This document shows positions 21,519 through 30,779 of a DNA stretch of 64,000 bases, piece after piece. The stretch's first letter is position 1. Every line of letters starts with the position of its first letter. The position numbers were made by a program, and so were the translations under genes. The stretch spans positions 5,694,526-5,758,525 of the forward strand of contig CM030937.1 of the NCBI GenBank assembly GCA_018136815.1. Direction: 5' to 3'. This stretch comes from Isochrysis galbana (Eukaryota; Haptophyta; Isochrysidales; Isochrysidaceae). The notes below the pieces were generated by a model, which was given only the letters and a program-made list of their open reading frames with translations, did not search any database and was not told the DNA's origin.

Positions 21519-21780
21519 ACGAGCGAGACCTACTCCAACTCCACACTCCCTCTCCCTCTGGTCTCTCTCTCTCTCTCTCTCCCTCCCTCCCTCCTCCCCT
21601 CCCTCTGTCTCTCCAGTCTTCCTTTTTCTTCCTTACTTGCTACTTTGTCTCTCTCTCTTCTGCACTCTCCTTCTCCCGCCATCATCTTCTCTCTCTTCTC
21701 CTCTCCCTGTCTGTCGCTCTCTCTTCTCCTGGCCTCCATTCCCAGCCACCGAGAGAGAGAGAGAGAGAGAGTATTTAATA
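21414..21780. repeat. G run, CA and CT microsatellites at the ferredoxin-domain gene start
   Basis: A run of about 20 G at 21417-21436, a (GC/CA) stretch at 21485-21512, then CT-rich repeats to about 21735 and a GA stretch at 21750-21771. It straddles the 5' end of the minus-strand gene. On that strand it reads as purine-rich, unlike the CT tract before the FTR1 gene. Confidence 0.75.
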
Positions 21781-22035
21781 CATTAAATCCAAGGATGATC
21801 AAAGTTGAGTCCTCACGTCTTCATGATGTTTCCCCACCATCCAATGAATTAAAATGATGAGCTACTGAATATAGGAGGATGACATTCTCTTGTTTTGTTG
21901 GGCAAGTGCCCCTTCGTCGGTTTATTCATAGCGGGTTGTTGAAGTCTCTTCTTCCTTTGACTCTCTCCTCGCTGAAGTTTCCGGGCCACTTCTCTCTCTC
22001 CGACGGGGGAGCAGCAGCGAGCGAACGGCGGCACG

Positions 22036-22594
22036 ATGCTGCCGCTGCTGTCGTCCGCCTGCACTGCCACCGTTCAGCTGCCGCGGATACCGGGCGCGGG
22101 GCAGCGGTTGGCTTGTGCACTCACTACAGCGGCTGTGCCGTTACCCGCCCTTGCGGAGGCGGCTAACAAGTTCGAGCCCCGCGGCATCACGCCAGAAGAC
22201 ACGTTTGTCTTTCTTCTCGGATGCGTGCCGTTTGTGAGTGCTTCCTCTGCTGCGTGCAAAAAGCGTGCGTGCGCGGAAGGAAAGGTCTGGGGAGCGGGAC
22301 AAGGGGAGGGGAGGAGGAGTAATCGGATTCTCGGCTCACCGAACCACATCGCTCACTGCTCAGGTGTGGGCCGGCATAGAGTTTTGGCGGCGCATCGCGG
22401 TCGGTGACCCTTTTGGGACAGGGGCAGACTCGGTCATTATCAATGACACCTCGGGCAACCGGCCTAAGGCCGTGCGCCGTATGTTAGGCAAGGATGCCAT
22501 CATTGCGGCCCAGATATTGTTTGCTCTCGCCTTTGCTTCGGGCGCGCTCGTCATCTTTGCTGGGGTCGATGTGCTACAGCGCACAACTAGCTGA
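22036..22594 (+). CDS. Small plastid-type membrane protein, two exons
   Basis: Exon 1 is 22036-22233, intron 22234-22363 (GTGAGT...CTCAG), exon 2 22364-22594; 142 residues. The first about 42 residues look like a transit segment ending ALAEAANK, similar to a thylakoid processing site. The mature part has two hydrophobic helices: TFVFLLGCVPFVWAGIEFW, built across the splice junction, and IIAAQILFALAFASGALVIF near the C terminus. Between them is a conserved-looking loop with WRRIAVGDPFGTGADSVII. I believe this pattern occurs in photosynthetic eukaryotes but cannot name the family. The splice is well supported because both exons are coding-like and the junction completes a helix. Confidence 0.72.
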
Positions 22595-23575
22595 GTTGGA
22601 AGAGGTGAATGAAGGTGAATATCCAAGGAGCAAGGACGATGCTTGACGGCGCCCGTGTGACGTGCGTGTGACGTCGCCCTCGCGACGCGCAATTTTCTGA
22701 TGCGGGTTGTGCCTCCTGGGCCGTCCTAGTCCAGCGAAAGGTGGGGGGGAGGGGGGGGAGTGTTATAGTGGCCCATTGAACGCATTGTTCGATGTAAAGT
22801 ATAACATACTACTATAGGGAAAGGTCAGACTCCGTCGGAAGCGGAGCCGGCTGATTTGAGCCATCGAATTTCCACAGTTGATTTTTTCCCATACATAGCA
22901 TATACTATGTACTGCTACATTGTACATTGGGGAAGGCCAGAAGGCCGGGCTCCCAGCAGGCCTTTTGAATCTCAGGTGTACGTGTGTGTGTTATGTGTTT
23001 GCCGGGGCGTCCATGTTCCATGTTTCATGTTTCTAGTCTTCCTTGCTCGGATTTTCCGTTTCCGTGCTGGTGTGTGGTTTCGTGCTCTATTTGTCGGACG
23101 TCTTCTATCTTCATTCTTCTAGTACTAGTCGTAGTGCTTTATTTATGATTCGTCTTGGGTTCCTCGAAGATGTGCGCCACCCCCAGCTTGGTGGCTAACT
23201 ACCCTCGTACGCTTACCTCTTAAAAAGTTCTCTCTAACCTTTTCCTCTTCGCACAGTTCTGCTTATGCTTATGCTTATGCTTATGCTTATGCGGCTTAGT
23301 GCTCAGTTATTAGAGTTAGAGATAGAGAATTGCATCCTGCCCATGTGGATGTGGGGTCCGGCAAGCCAAAATATTGGATTTATTCCCCCCCTAGCCCCAC
23401 TGCAGACACCCTATAATTGGGTTTTAGGGCACGACTATCTACTAGGATTTAGGCATTTCACCAAGTCCAACCGAGGGCCCTCGAAGGCATCCTAGCCATA
23501 GCTTAGCTGTGAATAGAGGAAAAGTTCACACTGGAAGACACTGTATAACGGCGCCTACGATCGATCCGGCGCTGC
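22595..23575. other. Intergenic with a TTATGC microsatellite
   Basis: The 3' flank of the membrane-protein gene, AT-richer sequence around 22800-23110, and about five copies of TTATGC at 23263-23292. No gene was recognised. Confidence 0.45.
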
Positions 23576-24157
23576 GTGGCGTGCGTGCAGCCCTCTCGTC
23601 GAATGCGTGGCTGCCTGCAGCTGCTCGCGCTCGCAGTTGGCGGCGTGGCGGCGCGCGCGAACGTGCTGCTCGCGGCGCATCGGGCCGAACCTGTCGAACC
23701 GCTCCTACTCCGGCCCAGTGTGCTGGCCGCCTCGCACAATCTGACAGGCTATAAGCCAGAGTTTGCAGCTGACGGCGAGCGCGCCACCTGCTGGCTTGTG
23801 CCCGGGGGGCAGAGGATGGAGAAGATGTCGCACGACAAGTGGTTGGTGTTCGACTTAGGCCGGCCGGAACGGCCCAGCAGGCTCAGTATTCTCGGCGTCG
23901 CCTCAACCTTTGGCGGTGCACGTGTGGCCATCGAGCACTCGGAGTCACCTGACGGGCCATGGCGGAGGGTGGCCACCGTCCGCGCGATGCGCTCGCTGCG
24001 CAGCCCGGTGAGCGTCGAGCTGCCTGCGCAGGGTCAAGCCTCGCGCTACTATCGCCTCTACATCAGGCGTGAAGGCCACGCGACGTTCCGGCATGCACTG
24101 CATGACGTAGTCTTTACTTGCCCCAGGGATTCCAGTGCCTCTGCAAAGCGGCGGTAG
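23576..24157 (+). CDS. Secreted discoidin-like (F5/8 type C) domain protein
   Basis: A 193-residue protein. From the second Met (23603) the N terminus is a clear signal peptide (MRGCLQLLALAVGGVAARA), so that is the likelier start. Residues about 45-182 form a single beta-sandwich domain of the F5/8 type C (discoidin) class, which usually binds carbohydrate or phospholipid: ASHNLTGYKPEFAADGERATCW matches the S....N.....A.DG...T.W start, KWLVFDLGRPERPSRLSI the buried strand, VAIEHSESPDGPWRRVAT the strand-loop, and RYYRLYIRREG the closing strand. The only extra feature is a basic tail. It is short for a cell-surface protein and probably works as a small secreted lectin-like factor; the ligand is unknown. 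Confidence 0.75.
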   Translation: MACVQPSRRMRGCLQLLALAVGGVAARANVLLAAHRAEPVEPLLLRPSVLAASHNLTGYKPEFAADGERATCWLVPGGQRMEKMSHDKWLVFDLGRPERPSRLSILGVASTFGGARVAIEHSESPDGPWRRVATVRAMRSLRSPVSVELPAQGQASRYYRLYIRREGHATFRHALHDVVFTCPRDSSASAKRR

Positions 24158-24484
24158 ACGCAGCTTAACGCGGGCAAGGCCACCTTTGACGCGATGCGGT
24201 GTGTGAGCGACGGCGAGTCGGGGCAATGTGGCGCGCTTCTTTTAGGAGTAGTGCACCAATTGACGGCGGTGCACGTAGCAACGGCGTCGGCGGCGGCATG
24301 CAGAGCTTGCACCAAGCTTAGAACGGAGCAGCTTGGGGAGCTCGACGGACCGTGAATAACACTTTCCCGTCGTGTCAACGAATCTCGAGGTTGAGTTGTG
24401 ATTCTGTGGGAGACGTTCGTCTGAGCCATCGCAACGGGTTTTGATAAAAATCCCTAGCTGAATGAATCTTGAATCCATGCTAAA
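24158..24484. other. Intergenic, no gene seen
   Basis: Short gap between the discoidin-like gene and the Gag-like fossil. A GCGGCGGCATG region around 24285 is the only notable composition. Confidence 0.35.
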
Positions 24485-26464
24485 TTACTTGTGTGACTGG
24501 CGGAGTGGAGTGGCTGTGGCTGTGGCAGTGGACTGGGGCTCTAAAGATTGTTGAGACAGGGAATGGGGCTCTCCAGGGGCGACCGTGCTCACGGAGGGCT
24601 GAGCACAGGGAGCACTGGGACTGGAGGGAGGCATGGCACCGGCGGGAGCACCGCTCACACGAGTCTGGGGCGACGGCGGTCGAGAGAGCTCGCCCAGAGC
24701 CCCAGGGAGTGCGGCCATGGGCGCGACTCTCGGAACTCTGGGACAAGAGAAAAACGCGGGAAACACACGGGGGCGCGCGCAAGGAAAGAAAGGGGGCGCA
24801 CACATGAGAAACAAGGGAGGGGGATCGAGAGCGATCACCCCTATCCTAACACACGGGGGGAAGAGAGGAAGATCGGGATCGGAGGATCCCGATCGGACGG
24901 AGAGGATGCAACCCGAAGGGAGAAACCAAAACACGCGAGGGCGGGAAAACAAAGAGAGAGGGCCTCTCTTTGGGAAACCTAAAGGGCGGCTCTCCCCCTA
25001 ACCACAACACCCCCCCCCGATGGAGCACCCAAGAAGGGGGCACCCATCGCAAAGAGCGAGTGAGGGGGAGAGGCACAACATGGGCGGCAGTCGGCGGACG
25101 GATGGACGGACGGAATTACGAACAAAGAGGGCCGATCGCAGACGAGTATGTATCGAGGTCGAAGTGGAGGGGAGGAGGTGGGGGGAAGACATCGGCGGCG
25201 ACGGCCAAGGAGCCCGCGAAAAGAGGAGGCAGCGGTGGCTCGGAGAGAGGGGCGACGTCCGAGGGAGGGGCGGTGTGCTCGAGCTCGAGGGTAGCGACGA
25301 GATTGAGGAGTGCCGCCTCGCCTTCGACAATGGAGGCGGTGTGAGCCTGGGGCGAGGAGGCCGGGCGATTGCGCTCAGCCCAAAGGTGGGCGAGGCGCTC
25401 AAAGACGCGTTCGGGCACTGGCTTGCCCAAGGCATTGAGGGTGTGAGGGCGAGAAGGTGGGGAGGGGGCGCACACGACGCACAGCGTCTTGTCGCGTGCG
25501 CCAGGGGACGGCTTCTCGCCGCAAGAGTGACAGCGGCGGGGGCAGGTGCGGGCGGAGCAAGTGCGCTCGCCGCAGACGAAGCAGCCGGGGTTGGAGAAGG
25601 GGGAAGTGGTGGCGGCGAAGACTGAGGGGGAGGGGGCGGGCGCGTGCGCAAGCGTCCCGGGGCGCAGCCATAAGGCGATCCGCGCGATCAACTTGTCGAT
25701 GTGGCACGGTTGCACGGTTGCTCGCCCATGATGTCCGCCTCGTAGAGCTTGCGGAGTTCGTCGGTGCGAAGGGAGGAGAGGGAATCGGGGAGCTTGACGA
25801 GGAGCATGCGATGGAGAGCAAAGGGGCCGCCCGAGGAGGCCGATGGGAGCATCTCGAAGGAGCGAATGGCGAGGCGTACGGCGGCCTCTACATCGGGCTC
25901 GTGCATGTCGATGCGGAAAGGGCGTAGGGCGGCGAAGGTGGAGGCGGCGGCTTCGATCTCAGCGCCGGTGCGCGGAACGTGGATGGACTCGAGGTAGGAG
26001 AGTAGTTTGCGCCCGCTGAGGAGGACCTCGCGAGAACAGGCCTCCATGAGGTTGGAGACGCGAGGGGCGAACTGGTCGAGGCAATCGAGGATGGCGCCGG
26101 CGAGCCAGGCGTCGGCGTCGAAGTCGGAGGGGTCAACAGGCGTGTCGAAGGGGGGAAGAAGGAGAGCGCTTACGGAAGGATGGTGGCGCGAGATGCGGAG
26201 GATAAAGCGGCGCAGCCAGGGGGCATGACCACCAGGGTCGAGGCGGGTGTGGTGAGGGAGGCAGTTGTGGCGGGCGGTAGAGGCGGGATGGGGTTCGAGG
26301 TGGGGCGAGGAGGGGGGCGAATGTGAGATGGGTGGAGGGGCGGATTGGGAGGTGGATGGGAGGGCGGAACGAGGCTGGGAGAGGCGCCGGAGAGAGCCGG
26401 AGGAAGGGGGTGACAGGCGGCGACCGAGGCGGGACCAATTTGGATTGTAGACCGGTCGAAACAC
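24485..26464 (-). mobile_element. LTR-retrotransposon Gag-like fossil
   Basis: The minus strand carries a Gag-like protein. The N-terminal third is Pro/Ser-rich, a helical capsid-like part follows (DADAWLAGAILDCLDQF; LLSYLESI), and then come two closely spaced Cys clusters of zinc-knuckle type (CFVCGERTC, CPRRCHSCGE) and a Pro-rich tail. It is a broken copy, with about two or three breaks. No pol part or LTR pair is recognised, so the family (Copia or Ty3) cannot be fixed. The dispersed repeat at 26930-27130 on the same strand lies upstream and may be leader sequence. Confidence 0.6.
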
Positions 26465-26688
26465 ATTCCTGTACTCAAAATTTTTTTAGCAGCTCATTCC
26501 CCTTACTTACTCTTACTCCAACTCCTCCACACAGCTCAATTCTGACAATACTTCAGATTCCGGGTCGGAGCAATCGCAATCGCCCATCGGGTCACTATGA
26601 GGGGGCGGACTAACACTGGTAGGAGGCTGCCGATCTGCACTGTCAGGGACGGCTGCGGCGCCAAGCAGCTGTAGTAGCCTATCATCCC

Positions 26689-26788
26689 NNNNNNNNNNNN
26701 NNNNNNNNNNNNNNNNNNNNNNNNNNNNNNNNNNNNNNNNNNNNNNNNNNNNNNNNNNNNNNNNNNNNNNNNNNNNNNNNNNNNNNNN
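26689..26788. other. Assembly gap
   Basis: Exactly 100 N, the usual placeholder for a gap of unknown size. Flanking sequence on the two sides is not obviously related. Confidence 0.99.
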
Positions 26789-26929
26789 CTATGTCTATGA
26801 GAATGAGTGTGAGTGCCATTACTTGTGCCTAGACTATTAACAATCGCAATGAAAAATCCAACGTTGGCAATGACAATGTAGGCTATTTATGGTTTATGGT
26901 CTCCGGCTGGGGTCTGGGGTTTATGGCAT

Positions 26930-27130
26930 CTCCGGCTGAAGCTTGTTGGACGCGCGATCCAGGCGAGCCTGTTGGGCTGTGGGGAGGAGATAGGAGAGTG
27001 GGTCAACAGGGCAGTGTGCTCCTGGCAAGCCATAAGGCGTGCCAGAAGGAGGGTGGTTGGTTCCTCCCCCGCGGCAGGGGAGGAGTGGAGAGAGGGGGGG
27101 CTCGTGCCCCCCCATGGGCGAACCAAGTAT
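26930..27130 (-). repeat. Dispersed repeat with G7/C7 hairpin, reverse copy
   Basis: On the minus strand this begins near 27130 with ATACTTGGTTCGCCCATGGG, the GCACGA hairpin and CTCTCTCCACTCCTCCCC, then continues with GCCTTATGGCTTGCC and a CGCCTGGATCGCGCG end. The copy at 47918-48100 on the plus strand follows the same order (ACTTAGTTCGCCCATGGG ... GGCTTGCCAGGAGC ... GCTCGCCTGACTCGCGCG). At 12618 only the first 70 bases are shared. The unit is therefore about 190 bases long. Confidence 0.7.
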
Positions 27131-27546
27131 GAACTTACTTGACCCTATCCGATTTTAATTAACGGCTTAACGATATTGCCGGTCTACCCTCCAAAGTGGG
27201 GGGTGCTCTTGTATATTTATACGTAAATGGGGAGGAGGAGGAGGCAGGGGTGAAAAACGGGACCTTAGGTTGCACCTTCGGAGTAGGGCGCATCTCATAT
27301 ACCATACTAGTATGCTTAGTGCTTAGCTTATGCTTCATATGCTGCTTTTGGCCTGTGAGTATTGTTCGGCGCACTTGTGTCGACGACTGGCAGCCACGAC
27401 AAGGATGACGAGGCATATACGGAAAGCACCACGGACCAAAGCGCAGTGTGTATTTACCCGGCTGACGCGATCACTGCCCCCGACGCAGGCACTCATCATG
27501 ACCTGCTAGACCCTCACAAAAGGAATCACAAACAGGCGTCGCCGAC
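27131..27546. other. Intergenic, includes reverse copy of the GAAGGTGCAACC repeat
   Basis: Contains the reverse-strand relative of the 5817-6010 repeat at about 27240-27295. Nothing else is recognised. The minus-strand nuclease gene ends at 27547. Confidence 0.4.
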
Positions 27547-28572
27547 TTAATTGAAGAGCTGATTGTCCCAATAGGCTTGCATCTTTACTTTGAGCATTTG
27601 CTTTATTTTCTTAAGCCCAGAAGGATTATTCAGCCAGGCGCCGTGGGCGAAGCACCCGTCCGTCAAAGCCACGGTTGTAGTCTGTTCATCTCGCGGAACG
27701 CTCACCAACTTGGATCCCTGCTCTACTGCAGCCTCAAGTCTTCGGAAGAGCACCTCTGCTTGCTCAATCCGCATTGCAGTCAACTCAGACTTCTTTCCTG
27801 ACTTCTCGCGTCGTGCAGTGCGTACCGCCGCCGACGCCCTTTTCGATAAGGGTTCATTTCCCAGGAGGAGCTCGTCAAAGGGACCTCCTCGCCGGCTGCC
27901 GGGTGCTGGAAGATCGGAAAATGAAGTGCGATGGAGAAAGTCTAGCAACGGGTTTCTCTTTGTCGGCACCGCGACTCCATCCTCTGGGGGTGATGCCGCT
28001 GCCCGACACCTTGTGCGCAGGTTTGTGTCTGAGGAGGCAACAAGGACGCGCTCGCCACGGAACGCGCAGTAATGGACGCCACAGGCGATGGTATCGTCGG
28101 CTTCCATCTGTGGGCCAGCAAAGCATATCAAGCACCGGGCCTGCTCGATGAGGAATGTGCAGGCTTGTGGTCCGTGGTCAACTTCAAGCACAACGTAAGC
28201 CGCCTCAGGTTCTTTGAGAGCCCTATGCACGAGGCACGCGACCATCTCGTCCACGTCGCGGTCAAAACGGAGTCCACCGCGGATGTTGTTGATGTCGATC
28301 AGCAGAGCATGGTGGGCCCGGCCCCTGCCGCTGCTTCGAGGTGTCCGGTATGGGAGAGCAGACCGAGCTGAGTCGGATGGCGTACCACGGCGGCGTGAGA
28401 CGAGCTTACAGAGCACCCATCCGAGTATGAGATCTACACTGAATACGGCAGTGATCAGGCATGCGCGTGGAGTGAATCCTTCAAAGACCATGAAAAGAGC
28501 GTCAGGTGCGTCCATTCTACCCAAGAGGATGGCGGAGAAACGGAGTGATCTGCTGATTGTTCGATACTGCAA
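27547..28572 (-). CDS. Membrane-anchored NYN (PIN-like) domain nuclease
   Basis: A 341-residue, single-exon frame. A hydrophobic helix at about residues 37-57 (ACLITAVFSVDLILGWVLCKLV) followed by RRR looks like an N-terminal anchor or leader. Residues about 88-195 match the NYN/YacP branch of PIN-fold ribonucleases: HALLIDINNIRGG (first acidic strand), AYVVLEVDHGP (second Asp), CFAGPQMEADDTIACG (the EADD metal-binding pair) and VLVASSDTNLRTRCR (closing SSDxxL motif). All the expected acidic residues are there, so an active, metal-dependent endoribonuclease is likely. The C-terminal 140 residues are basic and helical and unlike anything I know. A second Met at residue 20 (28515) is an alternative start. 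The RNA target and compartment are unknown. Confidence 0.78.
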   Translation of the reverse strand: MQYRTISRSLRFSAILLGRMDAPDALFMVFEGFTPRACLITAVFSVDLILGWVLCKLVSRRRGTPSDSARSALPYRTPRSSGRGRAHHALLIDINNIRGGLRFDRDVDEMVACLVHRALKEPEAAYVVLEVDHGPQACTFLIEQARCLICFAGPQMEADDTIACGVHYCAFRGERVLVASSDTNLRTRCRAAASPPEDGVAVPTKRNPLLDFLHRTSFSDLPAPGSRRGGPFDELLLGNEPLSKRASAAVRTARREKSGKKSELTAMRIEQAEVLFRRLEAAVEQGSKLVSVPRDEQTTTVALTDGCFAHGAWLNNPSGLKKIKQMLKVKMQAYWDNQLFN

Positions 28573-29287
28573 TTACAGCCTTGTTCTGCGACCGATCGCT
28601 TCAAAAGCGAGGCGAAGTGACAAGACGGGTGGCGCGTCGAGAGTCCCCGTCTACACCCTACACGTGAAGTAGCCAGTCTCCCTTCTCACTCTCCCGTTCC
28701 TCGTTCTCCCTTCGTCCTGGATGAGAAGAAGGGCGTGGAGGGAGTGGGCGGGGAGGGGGAGAGAGGTTGGGGGTAGGGAAAGAAGGCGAGCGAGCGAGAG
28801 AGAGGGAGGGAGGGAGGGAGGGAGAGTGAGAGCAGGACGGGTCGACGGAGAACGACGGCAGCGTGGCCCGCGGCGACTATTCCTTCCCGCGCAGCAGGTC
28901 CCGAGAAAATAGGAGTGTTCACGTGAAATAAATTTTTAACAAATTTTTATGGGTCGCGGCGCGGCAAAGGAACGGGAAAAAAAATCTTCTTAAAATTCCC
29001 CGCTACGTGTGCGGCGTGAGGCAGTGTGCTAGTGTACCTCCCTACTACCCGACCTTAACCCCTAACAACCCCCTCCCCCTTTCCCAGTTCCCTCATTTTC
29101 GGAGAAGCTGGTTCCGGGGAGGCCGCGCGCGCTGCTTCGGCCAGGAGTTGGAGAGAAGGGGGCGGGAGACTGTGGTTCGTCCTTTGTGCCATTGTTGACT
29201 CGGGTTATCCTCCCTTAAATCTCTTAGGCTCCTCTTTAATAACCGCTGTGATTCCGACTAAGAGGTTTAGCTACTTTAGGTGACGTG
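28573..29287. other. Intergenic with GA/GGGA microsatellite
   Basis: A purine-rich tract with GGGA repeats at about 28735-28830 lies upstream of the minus-strand nuclease gene, repeating the pattern of purine/pyrimidine tracts near starts. AT-rich sequence at 28925-28995 follows. No gene is seen. Confidence 0.5.
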
Positions 29288-29700
29288 TCATAGGTCCAGA
29301 CCTCTTGCCGCTTGCAAGAGGTCCTCCGACGTTCCTATGTTGAAATCCTTGTCCACCGTGCACAGCGGGCTTATCATTTTCTTAATATGTTTGTTGCTCG
29401 GGGCGTGTAACCCCATATTCTCTCGTTGTTTTTTTAGCCTCTGAAAGAAACCGACTTTCGCCGTTACTAGCAGGTGGTATCTTGTAAGTATCGCTCTTAA
29501 AATCGACCTAACGGACCTGCCGTCCGCGTTGCCATACTGGATGTTATAGAAGTCGGTTAGGATATACCTCCACGCCAGGATACCTAAGTATCCCGAGGAG
29601 GGGTGCGGTCTATCCACCTGATAGCAGAAAAGACGTTGGGCTATTTCGGATCCCGGCCTAAGGCTAATCCCCAGAAGTCCTTCTATGAATTCAAAAGGCA
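29288..29700 (-). mobile_element. LINE C-terminal tail fragment
   Basis: The minus strand encodes about 130 residues containing LAWRYILTDFYNIQYGNADG, which aligns with LIAWRYIISDFYKVEFEN in the LINE tail at 15.6 kb, then RSILRAILTRYHLLV against ERILSRFTVLV, and a basic stretch. This is therefore the 3' end of a related LINE. The reverse transcriptase itself is not present; the fragment begins in the tandem repeat at 29.70 kb. Confidence 0.6.
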
Positions 29701-29855
29701 AGAAGCGCTCAATCACCATCACCCACCGCATGGAAAAGCGTTCAATCACCATCAGCCTACACGTGGAACGCGTTCAATCGCCATCACCCCCACCGCATGG
29801 AAAAGCGTTCAATCACCATCAGCCTACACATGGAAAAGCGTTCAATCGCGGAAGA
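29700..29855. repeat. Tandem repeat, about 35-base unit, five copies
   Basis: The words AAGCGTTCAATCACCATCA and CACCGCATGG/CTACACATGG alternate: copies start near 29703, 29734, 29770, 29803 and 29836 and are 31 to 36 bases apart. It lies at the edge of the LINE tail and extends its frame without adding recognisable protein. Confidence 0.75.
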
Positions 29856-30002
29856 TCGTGGGGATCATGAGGGTAGCTATCCAACCCACTCGTTTGGCAA
29901 GAGGATGCTGCATCCCGCTCGAGTTGGTGCGTGACACAAAAATATGTACGATACTATTATACATGTCCAGCACTAGCGATGTTGACATAAATTACTTAAC
30001 AG

Positions 30003-30239
30003 TACGTACTAAATCCGAAGGATATCAAGACTATCCTTAGGAGCACGGCATCCGACAACGGGGCGTGGCGGTACGAAATTGATCGAGCTCTTAATAACAA
30101 CAAGGAGAAGGAGCTGTACGAAAAATTCGTGAATAGGCTTGATGATGACCAATACGGCACGTTCATAAGGGCATACATATCATTCAGGCGTTTCGATAGA
30201 GGGTATGTTAATTACGATCAGCTCACGAAAATTCCATAG
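30003..30239 (+). other. Unrecognised coding-like stretch, low GC
   Basis: Seventy-eight codons are open from 30003 to a TAG at 30237, without an ATG at the start; a TTAACAG just before 30003 could be a splice acceptor. The peptide is charged and looks like real protein (WRYEIDRALNNNKEKELYEK; DDDQYGTFIRAYISF) with AT-rich codon use quite unlike the GC-rich host genes. No family is recognised. It may be a foreign fragment, for instance from a transposon or virus, but that is inference. Confidence 0.4.
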
Positions 30240-30267
30240 TATGGTTTTAACGTCCGAGTCTATACCC

Positions 30268-30573
30268 CACTTCACGCCTCGCCGTGAGGACGCTAGCGCT
30301 CCACCGCTGTCAACCATGGGTCTTCGCGCCGCGCCGCCGATGTCGACGCCAAGGCTGGAGCACCCACCCGACCCAGGGTATGCCCCGGAGGGCGAGCGTG
30401 ACAGCATCAATGCTGAATGGATGAAGCTCTTGGTCTGCGAGGCTTTCCAAGTCGCCTCGCTCTATCGAGACTCGCCACACTTCGAGCACATCCACCAAGT
30501 CCTCCAAAATCCTGTCTCTCGTTCCGGCCAAGAGTGGCACTGCCGCGTCTTTGTTGTATTCCTGCCCATCTGA
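30268..30573 (+). mobile_element. Ty3-like gag fossil, fragment left of the long element
   Basis: About 100 codons resembling the N-terminal gag region of the element to the right (compare FQVASLYRDSPHFEHIHQVL with YEVASLYRKSDDFELIHAIL). It is a broken remnant of an older related element. A second gag piece lies at 39780-40290, so the long element probably landed in this older copy. Confidence 0.7.
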
Positions 30574-30779
30574 AGGCTGTAGGCATGAATATTCGTGTAA
30601 GGTACGCGCTCACAATTACAATTGAACAGTCCCCCGTGTTGCCACTGACGCACAAGACACACAGATTCGGATTCCCCATGGTCTCAAGTCCAGGTTTGCA
30701 GGTTTTGGTCTCGAAATTTGCGATTCGAATTTTGTTTTTGCTGTTACTATAATTGTTGGCTCGTTTAAGGTAATAAACC

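Noticed and set aside
24493-25625. Plus-strand Gly/Arg-rich frames
   Set aside because: They are the complement of the Gag-like fossil and have mirror-image composition.
29041-29080. Telomere-like CCTTAACCCCTAACAACC
   Set aside because: Only two or three irregular CCCTAA-like words in an internal position; not a telomeric array.
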